Origin: Sphingobacteriales bacterium
GTDB taxonomy: Bacteria; Bacteroidota; Bacteroidia; Chitinophagales; CAIOSU01
Assembly: GCA_027483645.1 (NCBI GenBank)
Contig: JAIXUD010000009.1
Location: forward strand, 242,814 to 306,813
Length of the DNA: 64,000 bases
Direction: 5' to 3'
Both the position numbers and the translations under genes were made by a program. Every line of letters starts with the position of its first letter. The stretch's first letter is position 1. Below are positions 44,440-53,101 of this stretch, piece by piece. The notes beneath the pieces were generated by a model. The model made no database searches and was not told the DNA's origin. It worked only from the letters and a program-made list of their open reading frames with translations.

Positions 44440-45342
44440 TTACCTAAACCTAAAAAGATAGTCCGCTGCCTTTCCCGCTGCCCACGACGCGGAAAGGAAA
44501 GCCGTCCTGTTCTCCTTTAAAAGTTCATAATAATGCAAAAGGTACACGGCAGAGTTTTGGAAAAGCTCGGCAGTTTGGTAGCCCAAGTCTTGTGATAGAA
44601 ACACACTTGCCAGTTCTGCAATTAGTTCTTCATAGGCATATTGGCTAGGCTTCTTACGCAAAGAAAAGTTTAGCCCACGATTAAGCCTTGAGGCATGACC
44701 AGTCCAATGGGATAACTCATGGAACAAAGTAGCGTAGTAACCGTCCGAGCCTTGGAACTGCTCCAACAACGGCAATACAATTTTATCCATCGTCGGATTG
44801 TAATAAGCTCTGTCCTGGGTAATACGCTCGATGTTTGCACCTGTGTTCCGCACCATCTGCTCCAGTTCCTCCACAGTAGCAAATTTAACGGTCGGCTTTT
44901 CCTGTTCGGTGGGTGCAATGTTCAACCCATCCACCTGTGCGAAGTTGAAAACAACATAATAGCGCAAAAGGCTCTTGGTCTCTGTTACCGCCTCGCCTGT
45001 GTCCGGGTCGTCCTTTTCATCCTTGGTCTTTTTGAAATAGACAATGGGCGTGCCTTTTTCGCCCTTGCGCACATGCCCGCCAAACTGCTGCACCTGCTTA
45101 AAGGTAAGCCATGCGTTGTGCTCGTAGCTCTTTAGCATCAATTGCATTTGCAATATCAGGAAATTGGAGCGGGAATAAGGGCGGTTCGTGCCGAGGTTGT
45201 ACGGTGCCCCTATTTTGCTATCCACCGCCCAAGGACGGTGCCACTTCGTTTGGTTGCCTTGTTCAATCAAGGCTTCAATCGTCTCGAATATTTGCGAGGA
45301 AACAATGTCCCGCACGTTCATTTTAGTTGCTGTCGATGCCAT
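44440..45342 (-). CDS. ArdC-like antirestriction/ssDNA-binding protein with metallopeptidase domain
   Basis: A 300-residue protein. The N-terminal ArdC domain (about 8-140) includes NFLILQMQ, HVRKGEKGTPIVYFKK and YYVVFNFAQVDGL. The C-terminal zincin-like domain has HELSH (208-212) with a downstream H216 as zinc ligands. ArdC proteins protect incoming single-stranded DNA from host restriction during conjugation, so it fits the backbone of a transmissible element. It lies about 50 bp downstream of the next gene on the same strand. Confidence 0.88.
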   Translation of the reverse strand: MASTATKMNVRDIVSSQIFETIEALIEQGNQTKWHRPWAVDSKIGAPYNLGTNRPYSRSNFLILQMQLMLKSYEHNAWLTFKQVQQFGGHVRKGEKGTPIVYFKKTKDEKDDPDTGEAVTETKSLLRYYVVFNFAQVDGLNIAPTEQEKPTVKFATVEELEQMVRNTGANIERITQDRAYYNPTMDKIVLPLLEQFQGSDGYYATLFHELSHWTGHASRLNRGLNFSLRKKPSQYAYEELIAELASVFLSQDLGYQTAELFQNSAVYLLHYYELLKENRTAFLSASWAAGKAADYLFRFR

Positions 45343-45391
45343 GACAAAAAAATTTGGGGGCGGTTATCCCGCCCCCTGTGAGGAAAATAGG

Positions 45392-45790
45392 TTAAAACTG
45401 GAAATCGCCCAATTGACGGTAGGCAAGCGCAAGTTTTTCTTTGATACTTACCCCAATTGCTTCAAGAGCCACGGACACGGTGTCCTGACGGCTCGTCTTG
45501 AAACGGTTGCTACCGCCACACTGGATAATTACGGTAACCTCTCCAAAGGATTGGATAGAGTCGAACTCCTTTACTGCCTCTTCCAATTGGTCGATGTCCT
45601 CGTAAAGCGTATCAAGCTTTACTTTTTTGGCTAGTCTTTCCTTGGCCAGCACCTCCGGCGATGTTTCGGGCTTAACCGAAACCACCTCCACGGTCGGGGT
45701 CTGTGGCATAGGTGTGCCGTTCACAACTTTTTTCTCGTCCGCTTTTGCGGGGGTGGCTACCTTGTGGGTGCCGTTCTGATTTTCTTTCAT
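45392..45790 (-). CDS. Conserved mobile-element hypothetical protein, 132 aa
   Basis: A Pro/Val/Lys-rich disordered N-terminus (1-60) is followed by helices with a small conserved block (IQSFGEVTVIIQCGGSNRFKTS). Proteins of this shape recur next to ArdC genes in Bacteroidota elements. It is cotranscribed with ArdC. Its 5' region carries copy B of the 31-bp structured element. Function unknown. Confidence 0.65.
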   Translation of the reverse strand: MKENQNGTHKVATPAKADEKKVVNGTPMPQTPTVEVVSVKPETSPEVLAKERLAKKVKLDTLYEDIDQLEEAVKEFDSIQSFGEVTVIIQCGGSNRFKTSRQDTVSVALEAIGVSIKEKLALAYRQLGDFQF

Positions 45791-46252
45791 AACGAAAGGG
45801 TTTTGGTGATTAAAAAAAGAGCATGCGCTAAAGCGCTTATGCCCTGTGTAGGCACCAAAAAGTTAGTTGGGAGCGGGTGTGCAAGTAGGAATCCAAAGGA
45901 GCATTGCTTGCACATTCATTTCACCCGTGAGCAACAAAATAACTTTGTGACTCACTGGGCATGGGCGGAACAGACAAACAGAAGACCTATTGAGCAGGGC
46001 TCTTTGGGGATTGGCAATAAAAGCGTGGCCAGCCAAGCAAAGGCAAGGAAAGTGAGTAAGGGAATTGCAGCTTGCGGAATGACCGTCGAGCTTGTCTTGC
46101 GCGCGGTGGCGAGGCGGGTGAAATGAATGCAGCCTGCGGAAAGAATGAACCTACCGCAGCCACAATGCCGGAGCGAGGTTTTGGCTTAGGGATAGTAGCG
46201 GAAATCCTTCAAGGAAGATTGGAGTGGATAGCCCGACCTGAAAGGGAAGCGT
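45791..46252. other. Long GC-richer gap with structured repeat, no supported gene
   Basis: It contains copy B of the 31-bp element (45881-45911). Toward 46160-46240 lies a purine-rich tract with two related blocks on the minus strand (CTATCCACTCCAATC and TTTCCGCTACTATC). Frames here lack codon signal. It could be an untranslated leader, a noncoding RNA or a conserved noncoding part of the element backbone. Confidence 0.5.
45881..45911 (-). repeat. Copy B of the 31-bp structured element
   Basis: It differs from 31319-31349 at one base (CCAAAGG instead of CCGAAGG). Framing GCGGGTG and CACCCGT arms are present again, giving a conserved outer stem. It lies about 90 bp upstream of the start at 45790. 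Confidence 0.65.
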
Positions 46253-47182
46253 TTATGGCAACTCTACTACATAATGCCAAGTATTCTTAATACCGGAAGC
46301 AGTTTTTGTAGCATAATTACCGCTATATGGATAAAGTAGATTAACCCGTTTATTTGTACCTTCCCATAAATAATAGATAATAAATCCTAATACTTGTGGC
46401 TTAGTAGAAAGAGGACTAAGATATATGTTTTTCGAATGAGTATTTGAGTCAATAATTTCCTTTAATAGTTGAGCTGTAACAAAAGGATCTACAGCAGGTG
46501 CAAACTTTGTCACAACATCCTTTCCGAGAGATTCAGCCGCATTGTTAGCCTTTAATCTGCTCTCTTGATACATATCGGGCTGGAGAGAAGGGAAGCCAAA
46601 AATTTGATATTTACGTTTACAGTGACGTTTATCTTGAGCAACTTTTACAATTAGCTTATCATCATATCCCACAGCAAGTATTAATAAGTCATTTTGAGTA
46701 TCAGAATTGAATTCCGTAGAACCACATCCTGGTATCAATTTAACCTCATCAACAAATCCAGAAAATAATGTTTCTTCTGATTTTTTGTATCTAATTGGTT
46801 CTGTATAGAAGGCATGCATTTTCTTTACTCCCATATTCGACAGAATGCGTAACATAAAAATCAAATGTGGTCGTATAAATCCGGTTATGTCTATCCCTAT
46901 GTTTAGGTTTTTCGGTTGTATGTTTATCTCTTCAAGGTACCTTATTATGTAGTCGTCTTCATTAGCTAATGCATAGTCGAAATATTTTCCTTGCGGATAG
47001 TCGCTTTGTTTTATCTTATACTGAGGGAATATTAACCAGTGCTTTTCTGTGGCAGATACAGATTTATAAACTCTTGCAACACGGTCGGTATTGTCATACG
47101 CTGAGATAAACAAGTCGAAATTAAATTCCGCAAGTGCCTTTTCCTCAATTTCATTTTTGTAAAAAATAGTATAGTCCTTCAT
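46253..47182 (-). CDS. Unknown Rossmann-like protein, last gene of the ThyA/PRTase operon
   Basis: A 309-residue soluble protein. NLNIGIDITGFIRPHLIFML (about 93-112) and the strand-turn DLLILAVGYDDKLIVKVAQ recall Rossmann folds of the nucleotide-sensor/effector type, but no known family is certain. Its start overlaps the ATPase stop by 4 bp, so it is made together with that protein and probably acts as the third component of the system. A CARF-like or phosphatase-like role is only speculation. Confidence 0.65.
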   Translation of the reverse strand: MKDYTIFYKNEIEEKALAEFNFDLFISAYDNTDRVARVYKSVSATEKHWLIFPQYKIKQSDYPQGKYFDYALANEDDYIIRYLEEINIQPKNLNIGIDITGFIRPHLIFMLRILSNMGVKKMHAFYTEPIRYKKSEETLFSGFVDEVKLIPGCGSTEFNSDTQNDLLILAVGYDDKLIVKVAQDKRHCKRKYQIFGFPSLQPDMYQESRLKANNAAESLGKDVVTKFAPAVDPFVTAQLLKEIIDSNTHSKNIYLSPLSTKPQVLGFIIYYLWEGTNKRVNLLYPYSGNYATKTASGIKNTWHYVVELP

Positions 47183-49200
47183 GCCTCATTGGGTTGAAAA
47201 AAAATCCCACCATCATTAGCGGCGTTAAAATCGAGAACGGTCATAGATGATATTGTGTTCTTATACACCTCTTTAAACACTTCATGTTTGTTATGGTCAA
47301 AGATGGCTTCCGCTTCGTCTTTCTGTAATGGTCTTACTCCTCTACGAAAAATAGGTAGGTTCCATCTTGGAGCAAGCATTCTGTTAATCTGAAAAGAAGA
47401 ATCAACAATATTCATATTCTTATCTACCCTACCTCCTTTTAAATCAATTAGAAAAGAATGGGAAACGGCTAAATCAATTGTATCCAATGCCTCTTTAGAA
47501 ATTTTTGAATTATTAATACTAAAAGATGACAAAGAGATTTCTGAGGGCTTATCAGAAAACCGAATTCCTTCCATAAATTCAGCTAAATTTTTAATACTCG
47601 TATACAAGTACTTACCTTGTTCTCCCGTAACTTCTGCATCTTGGTAAAACCACAAGGAAGCTTCAAACACACCTTTATTTTGAGCTTGTATGGAAATCTT
47701 ACTTTCAGGTTGGAAAGGCTTTTCATTAAAAAAAGTAGACCATTGATACATTTTCTTAAGAATAATTAAGAATGAGCGGGGATTTCCCCACGAGATCTTT
47801 ATAAAATCTTGAATTCCCCTATAGAGATATCTGCTATTTTTAGTTTCCACTAATAATTGAGCGAGTAAGTCTCCCTTATACTTGTCCTCAATGTTATTAA
47901 ATTTAGACTCTTCTTTACTTATCCAATTCGCATACTCATTTTGAACTGTAGAGACAGCATTGGCTAGAGAGTTTCTCCTAGATAGCAACTGATACAAGTA
48001 ATATGTTTTGTATTTTTGAATCAATGGATTCTCATCGTACATTGCACCAAGTATTTGAGCGATGCTCTGATCCGAAGAAAGCTGTAACTTGTTAGCGGAT
48101 TGGGCAGCAATGAGCTTTTTCTTTAGGTGTACTATTGACGGCAATTCTTTATCTTGATACTGCTTTGATATACTATTTAAAATTTCATTTTCAGTAATTT
48201 CCTCAAAATATTCATTAATGTTACGTTCCTTGCATCCATCTTTCTTAAGCCTATTTATTACAAGTTTAGTAGCGAATTCAGCATATGCTTTTTCATCATT
48301 TCGCATTATCTCATCTAAGGAGATTACCTCATATTCGGAACCCAATCTTAATTCTTCACTTACTTTAGTTTTTCTCGTAGTGTAACCATAATAGCGAGCC
48401 CCTATCCAAAATGTACATGGATATTTTTTATCCCAAATTAGCGTATTGATGTATATTTTTTGATATAGAGACAGTTTTTCCAATTCATCCAGTATATATA
48501 TTATTTTTACGTTTTTTAATATTGGTGTATTTTTCTGAAGGATTTCAGGAATACCAAATAATAAATCTCCCGAGGAGAAACAAATTGCTATTGCTTCGAA
48601 ATTTAGTTTTCGAGTAAAAGCAGAATTATTGACTTCAAAATCTATCTTTCGTTTATACTCATTTATTACACTTAATACTTCACTTATTGTCTTTGCCTCA
48701 CGAGCTTGTTCAGAACTTATGGAAAGTTTGGTTATGATGGCCTTTACAATTTTCTGCTCGGTTTCCTTTTCAATATTAATGCATTCAAAAATATCTATGG
48801 TCGTTTCAAGTAATTTTGATGACAGGTAGAGTTCAAGATAGAATTCAAATATTGCTTCCCATTGATCGCTTGCTATACCTTTACCGGAGAATCTTGAGGA
48901 GTTTAGACCGCCAAATACTGCGTAAATTCCAAAATAGGAATCATTTTTTATAATGTTGAATACATCGTTGTTGGCACGTATTTTTTGCAGTGGGTATGAG
49001 TAGTAACGCAAAAGGTGGGTTTTACCACAACCCTTACTACCTAAAATATACTTAGCTTGTAATTCCTTTGGCTGTAATAAATTAAAAAGATATTCTTCTG
49101 CACCATTGACAGTAAAATCAACCCAATATTCACTAATTTCCTTATCACTAAATTCTGTTGCTTTGGTAACGCTAAAAGGATTTTCATAGCTACTCTCCAT
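47179..49200 (-). CDS. ORC/CDC6-type AAA ATPase of a conflict system
   Basis: The ATG at 49200 (MESSYENPFSVTKATEF) gives 673 residues, with an 11-bp overlap with the PRTase gene; a longer start at 49320 lies entirely inside that gene. Walker A is GSKGCGKTH (54-62) and Walker B is IIYILDELEKL (about 250). Residues before the P-loop bind a target loop (VNGAEEYLFNLLQPKELQAKYI). ATPases of the ORC-CDC6-like group are partners of PRTase-like proteins in proposed bacterial conflict systems. The rest is helical and unassigned. Confidence 0.78.
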   Translation of the reverse strand: MESSYENPFSVTKATEFSDKEISEYWVDFTVNGAEEYLFNLLQPKELQAKYILGSKGCGKTHLLRYYSYPLQKIRANNDVFNIIKNDSYFGIYAVFGGLNSSRFSGKGIASDQWEAIFEFYLELYLSSKLLETTIDIFECINIEKETEQKIVKAIITKLSISSEQAREAKTISEVLSVINEYKRKIDFEVNNSAFTRKLNFEAIAICFSSGDLLFGIPEILQKNTPILKNVKIIYILDELEKLSLYQKIYINTLIWDKKYPCTFWIGARYYGYTTRKTKVSEELRLGSEYEVISLDEIMRNDEKAYAEFATKLVINRLKKDGCKERNINEYFEEITENEILNSISKQYQDKELPSIVHLKKKLIAAQSANKLQLSSDQSIAQILGAMYDENPLIQKYKTYYLYQLLSRRNSLANAVSTVQNEYANWISKEESKFNNIEDKYKGDLLAQLLVETKNSRYLYRGIQDFIKISWGNPRSFLIILKKMYQWSTFFNEKPFQPESKISIQAQNKGVFEASLWFYQDAEVTGEQGKYLYTSIKNLAEFMEGIRFSDKPSEISLSSFSINNSKISKEALDTIDLAVSHSFLIDLKGGRVDKNMNIVDSSFQINRMLAPRWNLPIFRRGVRPLQKDEAEAIFDHNKHEVFKEVYKNTISSMTVLDFNAANDGGIFFQPNEA

Positions 49201-50143
49201 AAGAAAATTTATTATATCTTTTAAAAACAAAAATCCAATCATTTGTTTCGCTCCAAAAAATAGGCAGGCTGTTATCTGGGGTGTTATGGGCAAAACCCAA
49301 GAGAAGTTGGCAATTCCCAAAACCTAAAGGGTGAGAAGGGTATAATTTTTGCCCATATTTTCGGCAAAAATCCTCCGTGAATTTTAAGTCTAGTTCATTG
49401 TGGTCATCTTGAAAGTATCGCGATTCGCCTGAGAAGCACTTAAACGAGCTATCCAACTCAAAAATAGTCGCTACTTCATTAAAATTCGTATTACTTCTAA
49501 CCGCTTGAAGTCCTTCTTTTGTACCCATAAGTGTCAAATAACTTATGTTGACTTCATTATTATTTTTATTAATTTCTTCTAAAATATTTTTTGAATACTC
49601 TTTTGCCTGTTTGCCACTTCCACAAAAGTCATCAATGAATATATAATTTCGTATAGTCTTGTCTTTTAGTCTCCTTTTTCCATCAACGTTTTCAAACAGT
49701 TCGTCTGAAGAAGACACAAAGTTGTTTGTAGCCAATTCACTGTTCACCTGTCGAAATAAATAAAGCAAAAAGCTTCCGCTCTCAGAAGCTGTGCCTAGGC
49801 CAATAAAGATAGTTTTGCGAAGCTCATACTCATATTCTTTTTCAATAAAGTCAACATCTGTAGTGTTTAAGTATGTCTTTCTTATTTTGTGAATTATTTT
49901 GCACTTAAATTTATCCCTATATAGGGATTTGAGTAATTCCCTTGTTTCATTTGTACCAAAATACATGAATTTTGACAGTAAATACAAAGCATTAAGTTTC
50001 TCACTAAATTCATTATCATCTATATGGTTAAAATTATTTAGCCAAGCTTCTAGGGGGCTATCGCTATTTCTTTCACGCCAAACAGTTTCAGAAAAAACTT
50101 TTATTTTATTGAGAAGCTTATTATACATTTCGGTATTTTCCAT
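49190..50143 (-). CDS. PRTase-like protein of a conflict system (PRTase-CE type)
   Basis: A 317-residue protein. YIFIDDFCGSGKQAKEY (167-183) is a PRPP-binding loop of phosphoribosyltransferases (two acidic residues then a GSGK-type turn). NTPDNSLPIFW near the C-terminus is characteristic of the stand-alone PRTase-like family seen next to AAA ATPases. It may act on a nucleobase or nucleotide to halt growth on attack, but this is inferred from the family's context. It is between a DNA methyltransferase (3 bp) and the ATPase (overlap). Confidence 0.78.
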   Translation of the reverse strand: MENTEMYNKLLNKIKVFSETVWRERNSDSPLEAWLNNFNHIDDNEFSEKLNALYLLSKFMYFGTNETRELLKSLYRDKFKCKIIHKIRKTYLNTTDVDFIEKEYEYELRKTIFIGLGTASESGSFLLYLFRQVNSELATNNFVSSSDELFENVDGKRRLKDKTIRNYIFIDDFCGSGKQAKEYSKNILEEINKNNNEVNISYLTLMGTKEGLQAVRSNTNFNEVATIFELDSSFKCFSGESRYFQDDHNELDLKFTEDFCRKYGQKLYPSHPLGFGNCQLLLGFAHNTPDNSLPIFWSETNDWIFVFKRYNKFSYGE

Positions 50144-50146
50144 TCA

Positions 50147-51508
50147 TCACTTTTTAAAAACAAGGATCCATTCTTGAGATATTCGATTTGCAGTTTTATT
50201 TCTTTTTGTCATTAAACCATAGGACTTGATACTGTCTATCAATTTAAAAAGTACCTTAGCACCCTGTGCTTCTAGATATTGACATAAATAATCTTGGGTA
50301 TGGAATTCACGGTTACATACCATATTATTCCCTATAACCAATACCAAATATCCATCATTTTTTAATACCCTCAAACATTCGTTGAGTATTTCAAACAATT
50401 CGATCAAATAAGTGGCAACTAGATGTGCTCGTGTGGGATTTATTTTAAGAATTTCTTGAATCAGGATATCGGCATTTGGAATACCTGTGCTGGGGAGATT
50501 TTTTAACATGTTTTTAGTAAAATTCTCTCTCCCGACAGTCATAGCATCTAAATCTTTTAAATCACTAATCTTAGCAAGTTGAGTCCAATTTAAATTAAGG
50601 CTAGACGCTCTAATGTATTTTTGAGCACCAGCATAAGGTGGCGATGTTAAGATTAAGTCAATAGATTCATTCTGCAATAGCTCCTGGCTAATTATGGATT
50701 GAGTAATTTTTTTTGAGTTATGGGAAATAATTGAAGCAGTAGTATGTCTATTTAAGAGATACAAACTTCCCATCCTCTTTATATTCTCGTTGGTTATCGA
50801 AATGAACTTTTCAATAACCATTTCAGTAGATAAAGTTTTTAGTAACTTTTCAGCATGTAACCTTCGTTTACTCCCTTGTTCATACCTTGATGGATTTATT
50901 TTAACAGGTACTGAAATGTTTGGATCAGCGAAACTTACTTTTCGGACAAGATTTGAATAGCATATTGTAAAAAAGTTACGCACTGCATTGTCTTCTATCT
51001 TCTCAATCTCAGTAATTAATTTCGCTAAAACTATCTGAATTGAAGGATCAAACCAATAATCAATATTTATAACCTCTGGCTTTTTAAATGCCAAGCAATG
51101 CTGTGCTCTACTGATAAGCATTTTTAATTCTGATTCTAAAACTTGAGGTTTTATTTTTGTAGTTTTAACTTGCGATATTAGCCGTGCCAAAGGGTTAATA
51201 TCTGAGCCATAAGCATTGCGATTAGCTAAAATGGCTTCTAACAAAACAGTGCCAGTGCCACAAAAAGGATCCAGCACACAAGAGCCCTCCTTTGAAAATG
51301 TTTTATTGTTTATAAAAAAATAGGGAATATGTGCCAATAACTTCGCAGGGTATGGGTGAATCAGATGTGTAAACCGATCAATCTTATTTAGTTCTGGAAC
51401 TAAAGACCGAAACTGTACTTCGATAGGTATTTTATCTTGAGCATAAGATGTAATGTATTGACGAATTATTGCATCATGTTCCAACTGTACTTCATCTTCT
51501 AATTTCAT
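50147..51508 (-). CDS. DNA methyltransferase (SPPY type)
   Basis: A 453-residue methylase. Motif I DPFCGTGT is at 80-87, after HPYPAKLLAHIPYF, and motif IV TSPPY is at 288-292, with a long segment between that may hold target recognition. The SPPY form is usual for N4-cytosine or N6-adenine methylation. It is in an operon with thyA upstream and PRTase/ATPase genes downstream, and no restriction endonuclease is evident. Either it protects the host DNA in that system or it is a solitary methylase. Confidence 0.85.
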   Translation of the reverse strand: MKLEDEVQLEHDAIIRQYITSYAQDKIPIEVQFRSLVPELNKIDRFTHLIHPYPAKLLAHIPYFFINNKTFSKEGSCVLDPFCGTGTVLLEAILANRNAYGSDINPLARLISQVKTTKIKPQVLESELKMLISRAQHCLAFKKPEVINIDYWFDPSIQIVLAKLITEIEKIEDNAVRNFFTICYSNLVRKVSFADPNISVPVKINPSRYEQGSKRRLHAEKLLKTLSTEMVIEKFISITNENIKRMGSLYLLNRHTTASIISHNSKKITQSIISQELLQNESIDLILTSPPYAGAQKYIRASSLNLNWTQLAKISDLKDLDAMTVGRENFTKNMLKNLPSTGIPNADILIQEILKINPTRAHLVATYLIELFEILNECLRVLKNDGYLVLVIGNNMVCNREFHTQDYLCQYLEAQGAKVLFKLIDSIKSYGLMTKRNKTANRISQEWILVFKK

Positions 51509-51509
51509 A

Positions 51510-52304
51510 CTATACTGCTACCGGAGCTTTTATAGGGGGGTGCGGGTTATATCCTTCAAGTTTAAAATCTTCGTACTTAAAGTCAAAAATGGAAGTTACT
51601 TTAGGATTTATCAACATTTTAGGGTAAGGTTGGGGTTCTCTGCTTAACTGTAGTTCGACTTGATTAATATGATTGAGGTAAATATGGGTATCAGCTAAGC
51701 TATGTATAAATTCTCCTGGTTCATATCCACACACTTGTGCAAACATCATAGTCAATAATGCATATGATGCTATATTAAATGGAACGCCTAAAAACATATC
51801 CGCACTGCGTTGAAACATCATGCACGACAATCTTCCATTTGCAACATAGAATTGAAACAATACATGGCAAGCTGGTAAAGACATGTCTTCAATATCTGCA
51901 ACGTTCCATGCACTTACTATAATTCTACGAGAATTCGGGTTTTTCTTCAGAGCTTCAACGGCTTGACTTATCTGGTCAATGTTTTTTCCTCCAGGTGTTG
52001 GCCATGAACGCCATTGATATCCATAAATTGGACCTAAATCGCCGCCGGGTCTAGCCCACTCATCCCAAATGGTCACACCATGTTGATGTAGATAGTTTAT
52101 ATTCCTTTCTCCTCGTAGGAACCAAAGCAATTCATAAATTATTGATTTAAGATGTATTTTCTTTGTCGTAATCAGAGGGAACCCCTTCTGTAAATCAAAA
52201 CGCATTTGTTGTCCGAACACGCTTAATGTTCCGACACCAGTTCTATCTGTTTTTTTTACTCCATTTTCTAAAACAAAACGAAGGAGATCCTCATATTGAT
52301 TCAT
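51510..52304 (-). CDS. thyA: Thymidylate synthase (mobile copy)
   Basis: A canonical 264-residue ThyA, the same length as the Escherichia coli enzyme: catalytic C146 in LPACHVLF, R126-R127, [20 protein letters not shown] for substrate binding and the C-terminal KAPVAV. It makes dTMP from dUMP with methylene-tetrahydrofolate. A full housekeeping gene opening a mobile operon is odd: the next gene follows after 1 bp. It may raise dTMP, replace a host copy or serve the modification or defence chemistry downstream. Confidence 0.95.
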   Translation of the reverse strand: MNQYEDLLRFVLENGVKKTDRTGVGTLSVFGQQMRFDLQKGFPLITTKKIHLKSIIYELLWFLRGERNINYLHQHGVTIWDEWARPGGDLGPIYGYQWRSWPTPGGKNIDQISQAVEALKKNPNSRRIIVSAWNVADIEDMSLPACHVLFQFYVANGRLSCMMFQRSADMFLGVPFNIASYALLTMMFAQVCGYEPGEFIHSLADTHIYLNHINQVELQLSREPQPYPKMLINPKVTSIFDFKYEDFKLEGYNPHPPIKAPVAV

Positions 52305-52431
52305 AAAAGTTCTAAAGTTTAACTGTCCAAGATAACCATAAATGTACTCAAGCCCAATTTTTTAAAGAGAATTCTAGAGCTTGTCCTATTGATTACTATG
52401 GAACTATCAACAATGAAATGGAATTGTTCAA

Positions 52432-52464
52432 TTTGACTATGACACTCTAAATGTTGTATCTTTA
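52432..52464 (+). promoter_or_regulatory. Promoter of the toxin-antitoxin operon
   Basis: TTTG (52432-52435) and TATCTTTA (52457-52464) are spaced by 21 bp, matching the Bacteroidota -33/-7 layout with one -7 mismatch. The ATG follows 4 bp later, so the mRNA is almost leaderless. Confidence 0.55.
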
Positions 52465-52468
52465 AAGT

Positions 52469-52705
52469 ATGACGGTAAAAGATATCAAAAAGCAAATAGC
52501 CCCGTATAGCACTACCGAGTTGCATCTTTGGGAATTGGCAATTTACCAAGAGCTTGAAGAACGTGGGGAAATGCCTGTGTTTCAAGATGACCCTAAGGTT
52601 ATGCGAAGCATGAAAACTTTGGATGAGGGAATTGATGCCGGTACGGTTAAGACCATAAGCGTGGACGAATTTAAGAACCGGATGGCAAAACGCCGCGCTA
52701 GCTAA
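52469..52705 (+). CDS. Antitoxin of a RelE/ParE-type pair
   Basis: A 78-residue protein, small and acidic with a C-terminal basic tail (KNRMAKRRAS), beginning MTVKDIKKQIAPYSTTELHLWE. It lies one base before a RelE/ParE-like toxin gene, the usual antitoxin-first order. It resembles short addiction-module components with a helical N-terminus. The DNA-binding part is not clear from sequence. Confidence 0.75.
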   Translation: MTVKDIKKQIAPYSTTELHLWELAIYQELEERGEMPVFQDDPKVMRSMKTLDEGIDAGTVKTISVDEFKNRMAKRRAS

Positions 52706-52706
52706 T

Positions 52707-53006
52707 ATGGCCCAATACGAAGTTTTATTGACAGATGAAGCCTCTGATTATGCCATGGCCGCCTATGATTGGTACGAAGAGCAACTGGTAGGATTAGGAG
52801 ACGATTTTTATGAGCATCTATTGGTAGCTTTTGACCAACTCTCACAGCAACCAAATTCCGGTCGACACATTGAATTGGGCATTCGCAAAACTCTAGTTTT
52901 CACTTTTCCATATGCTGTTTATTATTCCGTAAAAGGCGAGGCAGTGCGTGTTTTGCGTGTGATGTACCAAGGAAGACATCCTGACGAATGGAAGAAATCC
53001 AAGTGA
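52707..53006 (+). CDS. RelE/ParE-family toxin
   Basis: A 99-residue protein with the ParE-like pattern: LLTDEASDYAMAAYDWYEEQ at the start, GRHIELGIRKTLVFTFPYAVYY in the centre and RVMYQGRHPDEW at the end. Such toxins inhibit gyrase or cut mRNA at the ribosome; the ParE/RelE type cannot be separated here. It is stabilising cargo between thyA and the dynamin-like gene. Confidence 0.85.
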   Translation: MAQYEVLLTDEASDYAMAAYDWYEEQLVGLGDDFYEHLLVAFDQLSQQPNSGRHIELGIRKTLVFTFPYAVYYSVKGEAVRVLRVMYQGRHPDEWKKSK

Positions 53007-53101
53007 TATGGGATTAAAACGTGAATAAAACGGAATTAAAGTTTGCACAAACATGCCAACGGAACAGATAACTTAAGCCTTGTTATCAAAGAGAATTCAA
53101 A

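Noticed and set aside
45764-46126. 120-codon plus-strand frame in the gap after the ArdC operon
   Set aside because: Low-complexity, Ala/Arg-rich text without domain signal; it crosses the structured repeat and lies opposite the 5' leader of the gene at 45790.
49200-49320. 40-codon N-terminal extension of the ORC/CDC6-type ATPase
   Set aside because: It lies wholly within the PRTase-like gene; the ATG at 49200 gives a coupled 11-bp overlap and a better N-terminus.
52319-52585. 88-codon minus-strand frame before thyA
   Set aside because: It overlaps the toxin-antitoxin promoter and the antitoxin gene in antisense, and shows no conserved motif.
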